DNA of 64,000 bases, taken from positions 1-64,000 of the forward strand of contig CAVZRE010000065.1 of assembly GCA_963777595.1 (NCBI GenBank), given 5' to 3'. The notes under the pieces were generated by a model, which worked only from the letters and a program-made list of their open reading frames with translations, was not told the origin of the DNA and did not search any database. The DNA is from CAVVFX01 sp963777595. GTDB lineage: Bacteria; Acidobacteriota; Terriglobia; Bryobacterales; Bryobacteraceae. Below, one piece after another: positions 25,075 through 33,974 of this stretch. The translations under genes and the position numbers were made by a program. The stretch's first letter is position 1; every line of letters starts with the position of its first letter.

Positions 25075-25698
25075 CTATTCACGCGACAATCGGCGCCTAC
25101 CCAGCTCGCCGAACCGGGCCTTGGCTCTCGACTTCAGCAAGCGAAACTGCGTGTCGGTCAGGTTCATCTTCTCGCATATAACTTCCTGAGGCTCTTCCCG
25201 CAAATAAAAGCGGATCAGGATTTCCCGATCGCGGCGGGAAACTCCTTTCAGAACCCGGTAAGCGAGTTCTTCTTCTTCCCGATCCATGATGGAGTTTTCC
25301 GGGTCTCGTCCAAAATCGGCAACAATTCGGCCGGTTTCCAGTTCCGTAATCTGTTTACGGTTTTGGATAACGGTTTCGATGTAGGCGGCAATCTGGCGCC
25401 GGACCACCGTTCGTACGAAGCCCATCAACCGGTCTGGTTCCCGCAACTCGCCGCGGCGAATGGCTTCTACGACAATCAGGAAGCAGTCGTGAACCTTGTC
25501 GTCGAGATCCTGCGCGCCCAGCTGACGGCAAATCTGATATTTAATACCGCGCGCAAATATTCGGTATAGTTCTTCGAGTGCCAGGGAATCGCCGGCTTGA
25601 ATCCGGGCCACTAATTGTATAAGGTCGGGCAGCGAACGTTCAGAGTTCTGGGAGGATTCGCCGGAAAATTGGTGACCGCTGAGCGTCTGACCCTCCAT
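25075..25698 (-). CDS. sigma-70 family (ECF-like) RNA polymerase sigma factor
   Basis: 207 residues from ATG 25698; a TTG at 25722 would add 8 residues. Region 2 is ALEELYRIFARGIKYQICRQLG and then DLDDKVHDCFLIVVEAIRRG. Region 4 is VLKGVSRRDREILIRFYLREE and the HTH EVICEKMNLTDTQFRLLKSRAKARF. There is no membrane anchor or anti-sigma gene beside it. A STAS protein gene is divergent at 25838, so the two may share a regulatory promoter region (25699-25837). Confidence 0.9.
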   Translation of the reverse strand: MEGQTLSGHQFSGESSQNSERSLPDLIQLVARIQAGDSLALEELYRIFARGIKYQICRQLGAQDLDDKVHDCFLIVVEAIRRGELREPDRLMGFVRTVVRRQIAAYIETVIQNRKQITELETGRIVADFGRDPENSIMDREEEELAYRVLKGVSRRDREILIRFYLREEPQEVICEKMNLTDTQFRLLKSRAKARFGELGRRRLSRE

Positions 25699-25837
25699 AT
25701 ACAGTTGTATTCTATCGCACAAGGAGAGGTAAATGCCTAAAATTAGCTAAGAGAATGAACCTAGAAGACTTTCCAGGTTCGCAGTCGTGACCGGAAGCGA
25801 GTTTGGTCGCCTGTCATCCTGGTATGCTGAAAACAGC

Positions 25838-26245
25838 ATGAGTTTGGAGATTCAGGAGCGGGTGCGTGAGGGGATTATCATTTTGGATCTGAAGGGCAGG
25901 ATTACTTCCGGGCCCGAAGCGGGGGCGTTCCGTGAAGCGGCTTCGGCCGTTGCCACCAGGCCATCCCCTAATTTGATCCTGAACATGGCGCATGTCGACT
26001 ACGTGGATAGCACGGGCCTCGGCGCAATGGTGATGGTGGCGACTAGTATCAAGCGCAATGGGGGCAAGATCAAACTGCTCAATATGAACAAACGCAATAT
26101 TGAGCTTCTGGTCATGACCAAATTAGCCACGATTTTCGAGATCTTCAACGACGAGCAGGACGCCATCAACAGTTTCTATCCGGATCGGGAGATCAAGACT
26201 TTCGATATCCTGGCGTTTGTCAAGGAACACGAGAACGATCAATAG
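25838..26245 (+). CDS. STAS-domain anti-sigma factor antagonist
   Basis: 135 residues from ATG 25838. A STAS fold with IIILDLKGRITSGPEAGAFRE, the phosphorylatable Ser in HVDYVDSTGLGAMVM, and RNGGKIKLLNMNKRNIELL. Such proteins bind anti-sigma factors (partner switching). The C-terminal extension (KTFDILAFVKEHENDQ) is longer than in SpoIIAA. The partner kinase is not in the window; the divergent sigma factor is only a candidate target. Confidence 0.92.
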   Translation: MSLEIQERVREGIIILDLKGRITSGPEAGAFREAASAVATRPSPNLILNMAHVDYVDSTGLGAMVMVATSIKRNGGKIKLLNMNKRNIELLVMTKLATIFEIFNDEQDAINSFYPDREIKTFDILAFVKEHENDQ

Positions 26246-26311
26246 TCGCCCGGGAGATCGGACGGTGCTCCGGAGAGCGTCGCCTCAAATTGGGCTACCA
26301 TACAAGTAGCG

Positions 26312-26812
26312 ATGGCAAATACGCTGGTAACGATCCTGGAAACCGCATCTACCATGGCCAAGGGGATGAGCGTCACTCTCAAGGAGATGATGTCCCCGAC
26401 GGTCACGGAAAATTATCCGGATGAACCGCCGAAGTTTGAGGAGCGATTCCGCGGCACGCATGTTCTGCAGCGTGACGAGAACGGCCTGGAGAAGTGCGTC
26501 GCGTGCTTCCTGTGCGCCGCCGCCTGTCCGTCCAACTGTATCTACATCGAGGCTGCGGAGAACACGGAGAAAGTCCGGATCAGCGGCGGTGAGCGGTACG
26601 CCAAGATTTACAACATCGACTACAACCGGTGCATCTTCTGTGGCTATTGCGTGGAAGCCTGTCCTACGGACGCCATTACCCACGGGCACGGCTTCGAACA
26701 AGCCAGTTACAACACCTCTACGCTGGTCTACCGCAAAGAAGACATGCTGGCGCCGATTCCTTCAGGGGCTAAGGTGCCGGTGGTCGCGCCGTCCACCGCG
26801 GGCGGACACTAG
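26312..26812 (+). CDS. nuoI: NADH-quinone oxidoreductase subunit I
   Basis: The 2x[4Fe-4S] subunit of respiratory complex I, at the membrane arm interface. 166 residues. It shows the cluster motifs CVACFLCAAACP and CIFCGYCVEACP with the NuoI-typical RYAKIYNIDYNRCI between, and a hydrophobic-amphipathic N-terminus. No other nuo gene is in the window, so it is an isolated copy or part of a dispersed complex. cysE follows after 46 bp. Confidence 0.95.
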   Translation: MANTLVTILETASTMAKGMSVTLKEMMSPTVTENYPDEPPKFEERFRGTHVLQRDENGLEKCVACFLCAAACPSNCIYIEAAENTEKVRISGGERYAKIYNIDYNRCIFCGYCVEACPTDAITHGHGFEQASYNTSTLVYRKEDMLAPIPSGAKVPVVAPSTAGGH

Positions 26813-26817
26813 GGCGA

Positions 26818-26847
26818 GCCGGTTGAAACCGGCGTGAGGCCGGCCTC
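26818..26847. other. pair of hairpin palindromes between nuoI and cysE
   Basis: GCCGGTTGAAACCGGC (26818-26833) can form a 6-bp stem with a TGAA loop. GAGGCCGGCCTC (26836-26847) is a perfect 12-bp palindrome. Neither has a T-run. They fill most of the 46-bp gap, so they may act as an attenuating hairpin, an RNA-processing site or a REP-like repeat. Confidence 0.5.
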
Positions 26848-26858
26848 ATCCAATTGCC

Positions 26859-27524
26859 ATGTTCCGAACCATTCGGGAACAACTCGACACGATTTTTCGC
26901 GAGGATCCGGCCGCGAAGAGTGTCATCGAGATTCTCCTCTGCTATCCCGGGTTTCACGCCATTATCTGGCACCGCCTCGCGCATCGTCTCTATAAGGCAG
27001 AGGTACCGCTGCTGCCACGCTTCATGTCCCAGATTTCCCGTTTCTTCACCGGCATCGAAATTCATCCCGGCGCAAAAATAGGGTGCCGTTTCTTCATCGA
27101 CCATGGCATGGGAGTGGTGATTGGCGAGACTTCAGAAATCGGCGACGATGTTCTGGTCTACCAGGGAGTCACCCTGGGGGGTACCGGCAATGAGAAGGGC
27201 AAGCGCCATCCCACCATCGGGAATCACGTGGTCATTGGGACCGGAGCGAAGGTGCTGGGCAGTATCATGATCGGCGACAACGTGAAAATCGGGGCAGGTT
27301 CCGTGGTGGTTCATCCAGTCCCGCCGAACTCGACGGTGGTAGGCATACCGGGTCGGGTCGTGCGCAGGCGCAATGCCGATAACGCGGTGCTCGAACACGG
27401 CCAGTTGCCCGATCCCGAGCGCGAAGAGATTGACGAGCTGAAAAAGCGCGTCGGCGAACTGGAGCAGCGGCTGCACTATCTGGTGGACAAATTGGAGATC
27501 GAGGCCGAGGCTCGCAATCGATGA
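26859..27524 (+). CDS. cysE: serine O-acetyltransferase
   Basis: Makes O-acetylserine from serine and acetyl-CoA for cysteine synthesis. 221 residues, the short bacterial form. The N-terminal helical part includes HAIIWHRLAHRLY. The left-handed beta-helix carries hexapeptide turns with IHPGAKIG, FIDHGMGVVIGE, YQGVTLGGTG and VVHPVPPNSTVVGIPGRVV. A coiled-coil tail follows (ELKKRVGELEQRLHYLVDKLE). The next gene starts inside its stop (ATGA). Confidence 0.96.
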   Translation: MFRTIREQLDTIFREDPAAKSVIEILLCYPGFHAIIWHRLAHRLYKAEVPLLPRFMSQISRFFTGIEIHPGAKIGCRFFIDHGMGVVIGETSEIGDDVLVYQGVTLGGTGNEKGKRHPTIGNHVVIGTGAKVLGSIMIGDNVKIGAGSVVVHPVPPNSTVVGIPGRVVRRRNADNAVLEHGQLPDPEREEIDELKKRVGELEQRLHYLVDKLEIEAEARNR

Positions 27525-28117
27525 GGCTCCTGGTGGTCATTCTGGCTGCGGCTCTATCTCTCGCCGCCGCACCGGACACCTGGACCTATTGGATTCAGCC
27601 ATGTAGTCCCGAAGCTTCTCAAACCACCCGCTGCGAAGCGGCCGATTCGCAGCTGGCGTCCTGGGCGCTCGAGGCATGGGAAAAGGCTTCGAACGCGCGC
27701 ATCGCGATGAAACCCGTCAAGGACAAGGATACGGCCCGTTTGCGGGTTTTCTGGGCGGGCGGCGGACTGAACCTTTACGGCGAAACGCGCCCCATTGAAG
27801 TCAACGGTCATCGCGGAGCGGAACTGTACATTCTTCCGGACCTCACGGCGATGGGGGCACAAATCGCCAAAGCCGGATCAGCCGACGAACTCTACCGCGA
27901 TTCAATTGTCTATCTCACTTGCTTGCATGAGAGCGGCCACGCCCTGGGACTGCCTCACAATCAGAATTTCGAAGACATCATGTACAGCTTTCAATATGGC
28001 GGAGATATCGTCGAATATTTCGCGCGCTACCGGAGGAAGTTGAAGGTGCGGGAAGATATCAGGCGGAATTCGGGCTTGAATGACGGCGATGCGAAACTAC
28101 TCGCCGCCGGCCGGTAG
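27521..28117 (+). CDS. exported metzincin-type zinc metalloprotease
   Basis: 198 residues with a signal peptide (LLVVILAAALSLAAA). The zinc site is LTCLHESGHALGLPHNQNFEDIMY, giving HExxHxxGxxH with a Met-turn after it, i.e. a metzincin similar to matrixins (M10). ATG 27521 overlaps the cysE stop by 4 bp. Secretion is predicted; the substrate is unknown. The C-terminal 40 residues are basic and helical. Confidence 0.88.
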   Translation: MRLLVVILAAALSLAAAPDTWTYWIQPCSPEASQTTRCEAADSQLASWALEAWEKASNARIAMKPVKDKDTARLRVFWAGGGLNLYGETRPIEVNGHRGAELYILPDLTAMGAQIAKAGSADELYRDSIVYLTCLHESGHALGLPHNQNFEDIMYSFQYGGDIVEYFARYRRKLKVREDIRRNSGLNDGDAKLLAAGR

Positions 28118-28224
28118 CTTCACTCCAGGTAGAGCCGCACTACGGCCGGTCTTGAATTCCGAGTCGCGGTCAAACTCGAGATCCGGCCTAACTCAACGGC
28201 AGAGACTATGCCGCCAAAGAATGA

Positions 28225-28815
28225 TCATAGTTTTGAGGCGACCGGCCAATCGACGCCCGAATAGATTTCCTGTAATGGAATCTGGCACCCTAGGGATTCG
28301 AGCTTCACAACGTCATCGAGTTCCTGCAATAACACGACGTCCCAATGGTGATTCACCCACCGGACCCAGTGCTCGACGGCGACTTTGTCCTGGTCGATGA
28401 TCAACAGGTCCCCGAGCGTCGGGACCCGCGTGTACATGCGCGCTTTACTTCCTAGTTCGAAATTGAGAGACGCAGGTGAGAGCACTTCCACCACCATCTT
28501 CGGATTGGCCAGGGTCTCGTCCCGCATAGCCAGGCACTCCACCGCGCCTTCCACAACCGTGAGATCAGGATAGACGTAGAATGATGTTTCCAGGTCGAGG
28601 CAGACTCGCAGGCTCGAATCGAAGACCCGGCAATTGCCGCCGGCCAATCTCTTGCCCAACGCAATACAGGTGTTGGCCGTAATCAGACTGTGCCGCGGAG
28701 ATCCACCCGGAACCTTCACCATCTGACCGAACACGTATTCATGTCTCGATCCCGAAGCGCGGTCGAGTTCGAAGTACTCCTCTGGAGTGACGTGCGGATC
28801 CGGTTGTTGCGGCAT
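28225..28815 (-). CDS. Uma2-family putative restriction endonuclease fold protein
   Basis: 196 residues from ATG 28815. VTPEEYFELDRASGSRHEYVFGQMVKVPGGSPRHSLI, then YPDLTVVEGA and MVVEVLSPASLNFELGSKARMYTRV are the DUF820/Uma2 signature, a PD-(D/E)xK-type nuclease fold. These genes are numerous and scattered in Acidobacteria and Cyanobacteria, and their role is unknown. A second Uma2 gene at 45516-46099 is broken. Confidence 0.9.
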   Translation of the reverse strand: MPQQPDPHVTPEEYFELDRASGSRHEYVFGQMVKVPGGSPRHSLITANTCIALGKRLAGGNCRVFDSSLRVCLDLETSFYVYPDLTVVEGAVECLAMRDETLANPKMVVEVLSPASLNFELGSKARMYTRVPTLGDLLIIDQDKVAVEHWVRWVNHHWDVVLLQELDDVVKLESLGCQIPLQEIYSGVDWPVASKL

Positions 28816-29045
28816 GGTTTCTATTATGATCGACTATGGAACTCAAGGCCTGAGTACGCTCTTCGGTAGCGGGTATGTCTTGACGTCGCTTTCGATTCCT
28901 CACCGCTGAGTTTTTCCCCACTGAGGTTTCCGCCCCATTGAAGATCGCCGTCGGGTAGGCGTCCTGCGGCGTCGTCATCGACGTCTATCTGCAACAAGCT
29001 ATCGCGGGATCGAAGTAGGAAAATGTTATCCTCTGGGCAACGGCT

Positions 29046-29858
29046 ATGTGGCGGCTCGCAGTCGGACTCCTCGTGTTTCTCGCCGCGGTTTACGCTGTCG
29101 AACGGCCTTTCCGCGAGTATCCGGGCATCGAGTACAACGACTTCCCCCTACCCCCCGATTACCACGAGAAGACGGAATGGGCCTTCGCGCGCCTGATGTA
29201 TCCCTCGGCTCCGGGATCGCGTTTCTCTCGCTATGGAGCGGACTGGCATACGGGTCTGACCAGTTGGACCCAGGATTATCCCCGCGCTGACAGGCATTTT
29301 TCGAGCGCAATTCGTAGGCTCACCAGGCTGCATGTCAGGTCGGTCGAGCAACCGGTCAGTTTGGAAGACGGTGACGACGTCTTCAACTGGCCTTGGCTGT
29401 ACGCGGTCCAAACAGGGGAATGGAACCTTACGGATTTCCAGGCCAAACAGTTTCGCGAGTACCTGCTGCGGGGCGGCTTCTTTATGTGCGACGATTTCTG
29501 GGGTGACCACGAATGGGATGTGTTCCTGGCCAGCATGAACCGCGTCCTGCCGGGACGTCCGGTGGTGGAGATCCCTAACTCCGACGTCATTTTCCACACC
29601 GTCTTCGATCTCGACGATCGCTACCAGGTGCCGGGTCAGCGCTACGTCCGAACCCATAGCACTGAAAAATGCCTGGGATGTCCGGCGCACTGGCGCGGCA
29701 TCTACGATGACAAGGGCCGGCTCATGGTGGCGATTACTTTCCAGTCCGATCTCGGCGATTCGTGGGAGTGGGCGGATGATCCTGAGTATCCCGAGCGGTT
29801 TTCGGCGCTGGGCATTCGCATTGGCGTGAACTATATCATCTACGCGATGACGCATTGA
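29046..29858 (+). CDS. DUF4159 domain protein
   Basis: 270 residues with a short N-terminal membrane segment (LAVGLLVFLAAVYAV). The DUF4159 glutamine-amidotransferase-like fold shows TEWAFARLMYPS, LRGGFFMCDDFWGDHEW, NSDVIFHTVFDL and GIYDDKGRLMVAITFQSDLGDSWEWADDPEYPE. These genes usually sit next to MoxR/VWA genes, but this copy is alone. It probably acts in the envelope; the activity is unknown. Confidence 0.9.
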   Translation: MWRLAVGLLVFLAAVYAVERPFREYPGIEYNDFPLPPDYHEKTEWAFARLMYPSAPGSRFSRYGADWHTGLTSWTQDYPRADRHFSSAIRRLTRLHVRSVEQPVSLEDGDDVFNWPWLYAVQTGEWNLTDFQAKQFREYLLRGGFFMCDDFWGDHEWDVFLASMNRVLPGRPVVEIPNSDVIFHTVFDLDDRYQVPGQRYVRTHSTEKCLGCPAHWRGIYDDKGRLMVAITFQSDLGDSWEWADDPEYPERFSALGIRIGVNYIIYAMTH

Positions 29859-30772
29859 CGCTGGGGCAAGTTAACACTTTCTTACTTGATCGGAACTCCA
29901 TCCCGGTCATACTGAACCTCAAAGCAGGTTACCGGAACTTGGAAAAAGGAGACGGGCGCGGTTAGAAATTATGGGGGGCAAAAAGGAAATGGTTCCAAGT
30001 GACCTGTCCAACCATTTAGCTTCCTCCCGGCATGCACGGTCGAAGCTACGCAATCCAGATGGTACGTGCGTATCGGTCCTTGTGCTCCCCGCGACAGAAT
30101 TTCTTCCGCCTCGGATCAATGCTCCGGGCCACGCCTGCCAACTCACTCCGGATCGGAACCTGCTCCTCGGGACGCCCTTTCGCTCTGTTGAAAAGACTGT
30201 CCGCTTCCGGACCACCTTTCCAACGTCAAAGCTCCTGGCCTATCCCTTCGGCTCAACGCCCAGCGTTCGCTCGACTCGTTCGATCTACTCGCTCCTTCAC
30301 GCCATTCAGGTTAGCCCCTAATAGCGCGAATTCATCGCGTGCAACCCGTTGTCCAGCTCCGGCTAAACGGTCTCGACTGTTTTTCGGCTGTACACTCCCG
30401 CTCAGGGCTTTTGCACCCTTCCCGATCAAAGCGTCCAACCAATCACCAGCCGAGAGGCTCACCAAACCGAAACGCCCGATTTCGTTCGCTCCCCCTACCT
30501 GCATTTTTTACTTGCACGATAGCGGATCAATGTTCCCGACTCGTTACGTCCCGTTTGGCTTATGGTCTAACAAACCTCTTGGAACCTTCTTCACTATGCT
30601 CCCGAACTGCCTTTCCGTCAACGGAAAAGTAACTCTTTTGACACACTTTTGCACAGGATTATAGGTCAATGAAATGAATCGCTTACGGCGAGGGTCCGGT
30701 GAATTAGTGGTGGATAAATCGAAGATTTCGCTATTTGTTTTGAACGCGTTCGTCCGGCTTTACAAATTGGGA
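29859..30772. other. about 0.9 kb without a convincing gene
   Basis: The + strand is pyrimidine-rich and the minus strand purine-rich, unlike flanking genes. Open frames exist on both strands (for example 30032-30664 on + and 30253-30504 on minus), but their products are Ser/Pro/Arg-rich or unrecognisable and lack good ribosome sites. AAATGGTT and AACCATTT at 29987-29994 and 30010-30017 can pair. Possible readings are a structured non-coding RNA on the minus strand, a decayed mobile fragment, or unknown genes. Confidence 0.4.
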
Positions 30773-32044
30773 TTAAGGCATCTTGGCCAGCAACTGGATC
30801 GCTTTCCCGGCCTCCGGGGAACTCGCGTTAATCTCGATCGCTTTCTTCAAATATTTCGCCGCTGAAGCCTGATCGTTCAGCTTCGCTGCGATCAGCCCGG
30901 CTCGCAAAAAGAGTTTCGCATCCTTAACGCCGGTCGCCAGCGCGCGTTCCATCTGGATTCGCGCCTCGCTGTAGTTGCCTGCAGCCGCGAGAGCCAGCGC
31001 GTACGTGGACAAAGTGCAAATATCCTGCCGACGTTGTGCCTCTTTCGCTGCCAGCGTTACTGCGTCTCTCGCCCGTCCATGGCCTGCATAGTACTCGATG
31101 AGTTCGCGATTCGCATTGTCCGGGTCAGACTCCCGGGCGATGGCGTCTTTCTCGAATCGCGTAAACTCTCCGACGGCCTCCGTTGCCGCGTTCGCCGATT
31201 CGAGCGCCTCAGCCAGATGAAATTCCGTGCGGACGTTCGGAGCAACGGCCAATCGGCGGCGCAGCACTTCCACTGCTTCGATGGATTTTTCCTGCTCCAT
31301 CAGCGCGGCGGCGAGAGCATCGTTTCCGGCCGGATAGTTTGGCATCAGCTCGAGAGCCTGCCGGGCATCCTTCTCCGCATCCTGAGCCTTGCCCATGCGC
31401 AGAGCAACCCGGCTCATGTTCGACAAGATCCAGGCCCTCTCTTCCAAATCGGAAGAACTCGTGATGCGCAACGAGGAACTCCACCAGTCAAGCGAAGGTT
31501 CGCCGTAACCAAAGTAGTCCCGTAACTGAGCGCCGCGCTGCAAACCCGGGGCATTCACGGGATGCTGGTCGATCATCCACTGCGTCGACTTCTCAGCGGC
31601 CGTATAGTCTCCGAGCGCCATCTCGGCGTCCGCCAGATAGCCATACAACTGGTTATCGTCGGGTACTTTTTTATTTAGACTTTTGCCTTCGGACAGAGCT
31701 TCGCTGTAGCGCGCCTGGGCCAACCGGATGGCCACCCTCGCTTTAAGCGATTCAAAATGGTCCGGGGTGATCCGAAGGGCGTCCGCAACGGCCTCGTCAG
31801 CCTGCTTCAAGTACTCGTTGGAATCCGTGGCGCGAGCCGCTTTCACCAAGGCCAGGGCTAGGGAGGTGAAACCGTCCGCTTGCGTCGGATTCTTCGCAAT
31901 CTGCTCTCTCGCCATAGCGATTCGCGTGGCAGTCGCATGGTCGATCGCGAGCGCTTCCTTCGATCCGGGAGCTGTCGACGCCGCGCCGGCCAGACCGGCT
32001 GCCAAGAGGAAAAGTGCCAGACAAGAATTCATTTTCATTTTCAT
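30773..32044 (-). CDS. exported tetratricopeptide-repeat protein
   Basis: 423 residues from ATG 32044, with alternative in-frame ATGs at 32038 and 32032. A signal peptide (SCLALFLLAAGLAGAAS) is followed by about nine TPR-like helical repeats, including the clear LYGYLADAEMALGDYTAAEKSTQWMI and PNYPAGNDALAAALMEQEKSIEAVEVL. It should be a periplasmic scaffold. It lies downstream of the DUF4331 gene on the same strand, so they may form one operon. Confidence 0.9.
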   Translation of the reverse strand: MKMKMNSCLALFLLAAGLAGAASTAPGSKEALAIDHATATRIAMAREQIAKNPTQADGFTSLALALVKAARATDSNEYLKQADEAVADALRITPDHFESLKARVAIRLAQARYSEALSEGKSLNKKVPDDNQLYGYLADAEMALGDYTAAEKSTQWMIDQHPVNAPGLQRGAQLRDYFGYGEPSLDWWSSSLRITSSSDLEERAWILSNMSRVALRMGKAQDAEKDARQALELMPNYPAGNDALAAALMEQEKSIEAVEVLRRRLAVAPNVRTEFHLAEALESANAATEAVGEFTRFEKDAIARESDPDNANRELIEYYAGHGRARDAVTLAAKEAQRRQDICTLSTYALALAAAGNYSEARIQMERALATGVKDAKLFLRAGLIAAKLNDQASAAKYLKKAIEINASSPEAGKAIQLLAKMP

Positions 32045-32145
32045 CAACAACCGCGCCAAAGACGAACGTCACTACCAAACGAAAAAAGGGGCAGGCGCCT
32101 AACCGACACGCCTGCCCGCCACACTTTCAAGGACTTGGCAACAGA

Positions 32146-33759
32146 CTAAGGACAATTAGGAGTGCAAGCTGCCTCACCTGGATCCACGTGCCGGCGATCC
32201 CGGCCATCGTGCGCCCAGGCGACGTAAGGGAAAGTTTCCTGGTAAGTCACGTCATTCGTATTGACGCCATCGCCCAGAAGTGGAATGTTAGCGGGATAGA
32301 ATGCCGCGCCGCCCGAAGTACAGGAAGTGCCACACAGAACCCCGGCCACTACTCGTAACGCCACATCCGTCACGTCATCCGAAACGCGCCTGCCGTTGGG
32401 GAATCCGGCTCCGTCTCCGGCGAGAAGGCCCAAACGACGGCGTGAAGCCTTCGGCGTCGGTGCGACCGAAGTATCGACACGCAGCAGGTCTGCTACTGGT
32501 CCCGATGAAGAACCGGCCCCGGCGAACGGTCCGGAATATTGAACGAGCGGAAGCAAATCTGCCCGCGGAGGATCCGGCACAGGGAGGCCGAACACCGCAT
32601 TCATGACTCGCGCGAGGAGCGGATCGAGAGCGAATGCCGCAAACTGTGCATCCTGGCTCGGAGGAGACATGCTAAACGTGTCCTTGGAGCCGGTTCCGAT
32701 GATGAGCTCGTTGATCAAGGGATTGCCCATGCGCTGCACCTGAACGTAGTCGGCAGGAGTTGGGGTGGGAGCTGAAGGGTCGGCGGGGCGAACGGTTGTG
32801 CGGAGCCGCGAGGTAGTGCCCCAAGTCCCGATCACTGGTTTTCCAGCTTGCGCCACCATCGTGATCGGCACTTGAATCGCAATGCAATTGACGTTGAAAC
32901 CGGAGACCATGTCAACGCCTTGGAAGTTGGTCGTATCATTGGAGTCCTGCGACTTACTGAGAATCGGCAGTGCTGCGCCGCCTGCGCTGGTAGCTCCCGC
33001 AAAGAAGTTATTGGGACGGAAGTTGAAAGAGTCGAAGGCCGCGCCGAGATCGATGTAAAACGGATCGTCAACCGTGCCTGCAAAGACCTGGACGCCATTC
33101 CCCAGGCTAAAGATTCCCTGAGCCGCCAACGCCGGATAGTTAGGCATAGTTCGCGGACCCACGTTGCTCGGTACCGCGATTAGCGTTTGCCCCGAACCCA
33201 TCGGGGTCCGGACAGCCGTCGAGCCGCTGCCTTGGACCATCGTGACCGTGTAAGTTTGTTGCAGACTGAGACCTGCGGCGCCGGCGCCGGTAAGCGAAGT
33301 AATCGCGGGCGGCACAACCGGTTGGCCGACGTTGATCGAGTAGGTGCCGTTCGCTGTGGCTGTGCTCGTCGGTGCATTCGCTGGAGCATTCACTCCGGTG
33401 CCCGCGCCGACAAAGCCGGTGAAGACCTGGGGCGCCCGAATGGTGGTCGTAAACTGGAATTCGAAGCTGACATCCTCCACGGCATCGTAGGTATTGTCGA
33501 TGTGAATCGCATAGACGACACTGGGATCAAAGGGAAAATAATTAGGACCGTTGGACGGTTCCAGGAATGGGTCGACATCCAAGATGAACGTCATCGTGGA
33601 CGGGTTTTCATAGCTGCGAAATGCATAGAAGTCGGTAATGTCGGCAGCGTGGTCTAGGGCTGTCAAGGGTGCTTCCCGGTGGCTTGCGGCAAACACTGCC
33701 GCCGGCATCGCCATAAGAATCGACAGGGTGGTCGCAAGAATTGATCGGACGTCTTTCAC
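32146..33759 (-). CDS. exported DUF4331 protein
   Basis: About 537 residues from GTG 33759, which has GGAGGA just upstream. The signal peptide is LATTLSILMAMPAAVFA. ASHREAPLTALDHAADITDFYAF is the hallmark N-terminus of the DUF4331 family, followed by FILDVDPFLEPSNGPNYFPFDPSVVYAIHIDN and a long beta-rich domain with GFNVNCIAIQVPI. It ends with WAHDGRDRRH. Family function is unknown. It is divergent from the GT39-like gene. Confidence 0.9.
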   Translation of the reverse strand: MKDVRSILATTLSILMAMPAAVFAASHREAPLTALDHAADITDFYAFRSYENPSTMTFILDVDPFLEPSNGPNYFPFDPSVVYAIHIDNTYDAVEDVSFEFQFTTTIRAPQVFTGFVGAGTGVNAPANAPTSTATANGTYSINVGQPVVPPAITSLTGAGAAGLSLQQTYTVTMVQGSGSTAVRTPMGSGQTLIAVPSNVGPRTMPNYPALAAQGIFSLGNGVQVFAGTVDDPFYIDLGAAFDSFNFRPNNFFAGATSAGGAALPILSKSQDSNDTTNFQGVDMVSGFNVNCIAIQVPITMVAQAGKPVIGTWGTTSRLRTTVRPADPSAPTPTPADYVQVQRMGNPLINELIIGTGSKDTFSMSPPSQDAQFAAFALDPLLARVMNAVFGLPVPDPPRADLLPLVQYSGPFAGAGSSSGPVADLLRVDTSVAPTPKASRRRLGLLAGDGAGFPNGRRVSDDVTDVALRVVAGVLCGTSCTSGGAAFYPANIPLLGDGVNTNDVTYQETFPYVAWAHDGRDRRHVDPGEAACTPNCP

Positions 33760-33859
33760 ACTTCCTCCACTTTCTTTGGTACAAATTTGACTTACGCAAG
33801 CTGAGAAACACGGAAATCCAATTGGGTGCTGATTCCCGCGCGTCACTCTGTATACGCAA

Positions 33860-33974
33860 GTGTATGGGATGGCGGATGGGGCAGTCTGAATTTATTTTAC
33901 TTTTCCAGAGTTAATAAAATTTTAATGTACGAATCCACCCGTCTATTTTACGTACGATACTAACGTTGAGCTAG
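33860..33974 (+). promoter_or_regulatory. AT-rich spacer between divergent genes, likely promoters
   Basis: The 215 bp between the DUF4331 start (33759) and the GT39-like start (33975) contain an AT-rich tract (TTAATAAAATTTTAATG around 33910) that stands out from the GC-rich surroundings. It probably holds the promoters of both genes. I cannot place exact -10 and -35 elements with confidence. Confidence 0.35.

Noticed and set aside
30253..30504. An 83-residue minus-strand frame beginning MQVGGANEIGRFG
   Set aside because: Composition is more protein-like than the + strand frame, but there is no ribosome site and no recognisable family, so it was not called.
30032..30664. A 210-residue + strand reading frame in the 29.9-30.7 kb gap
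   Set aside because: Product rich in Ser, Pro and Arg with no hydrophobic core pattern; looks like the translated complement of a purine-rich strand.
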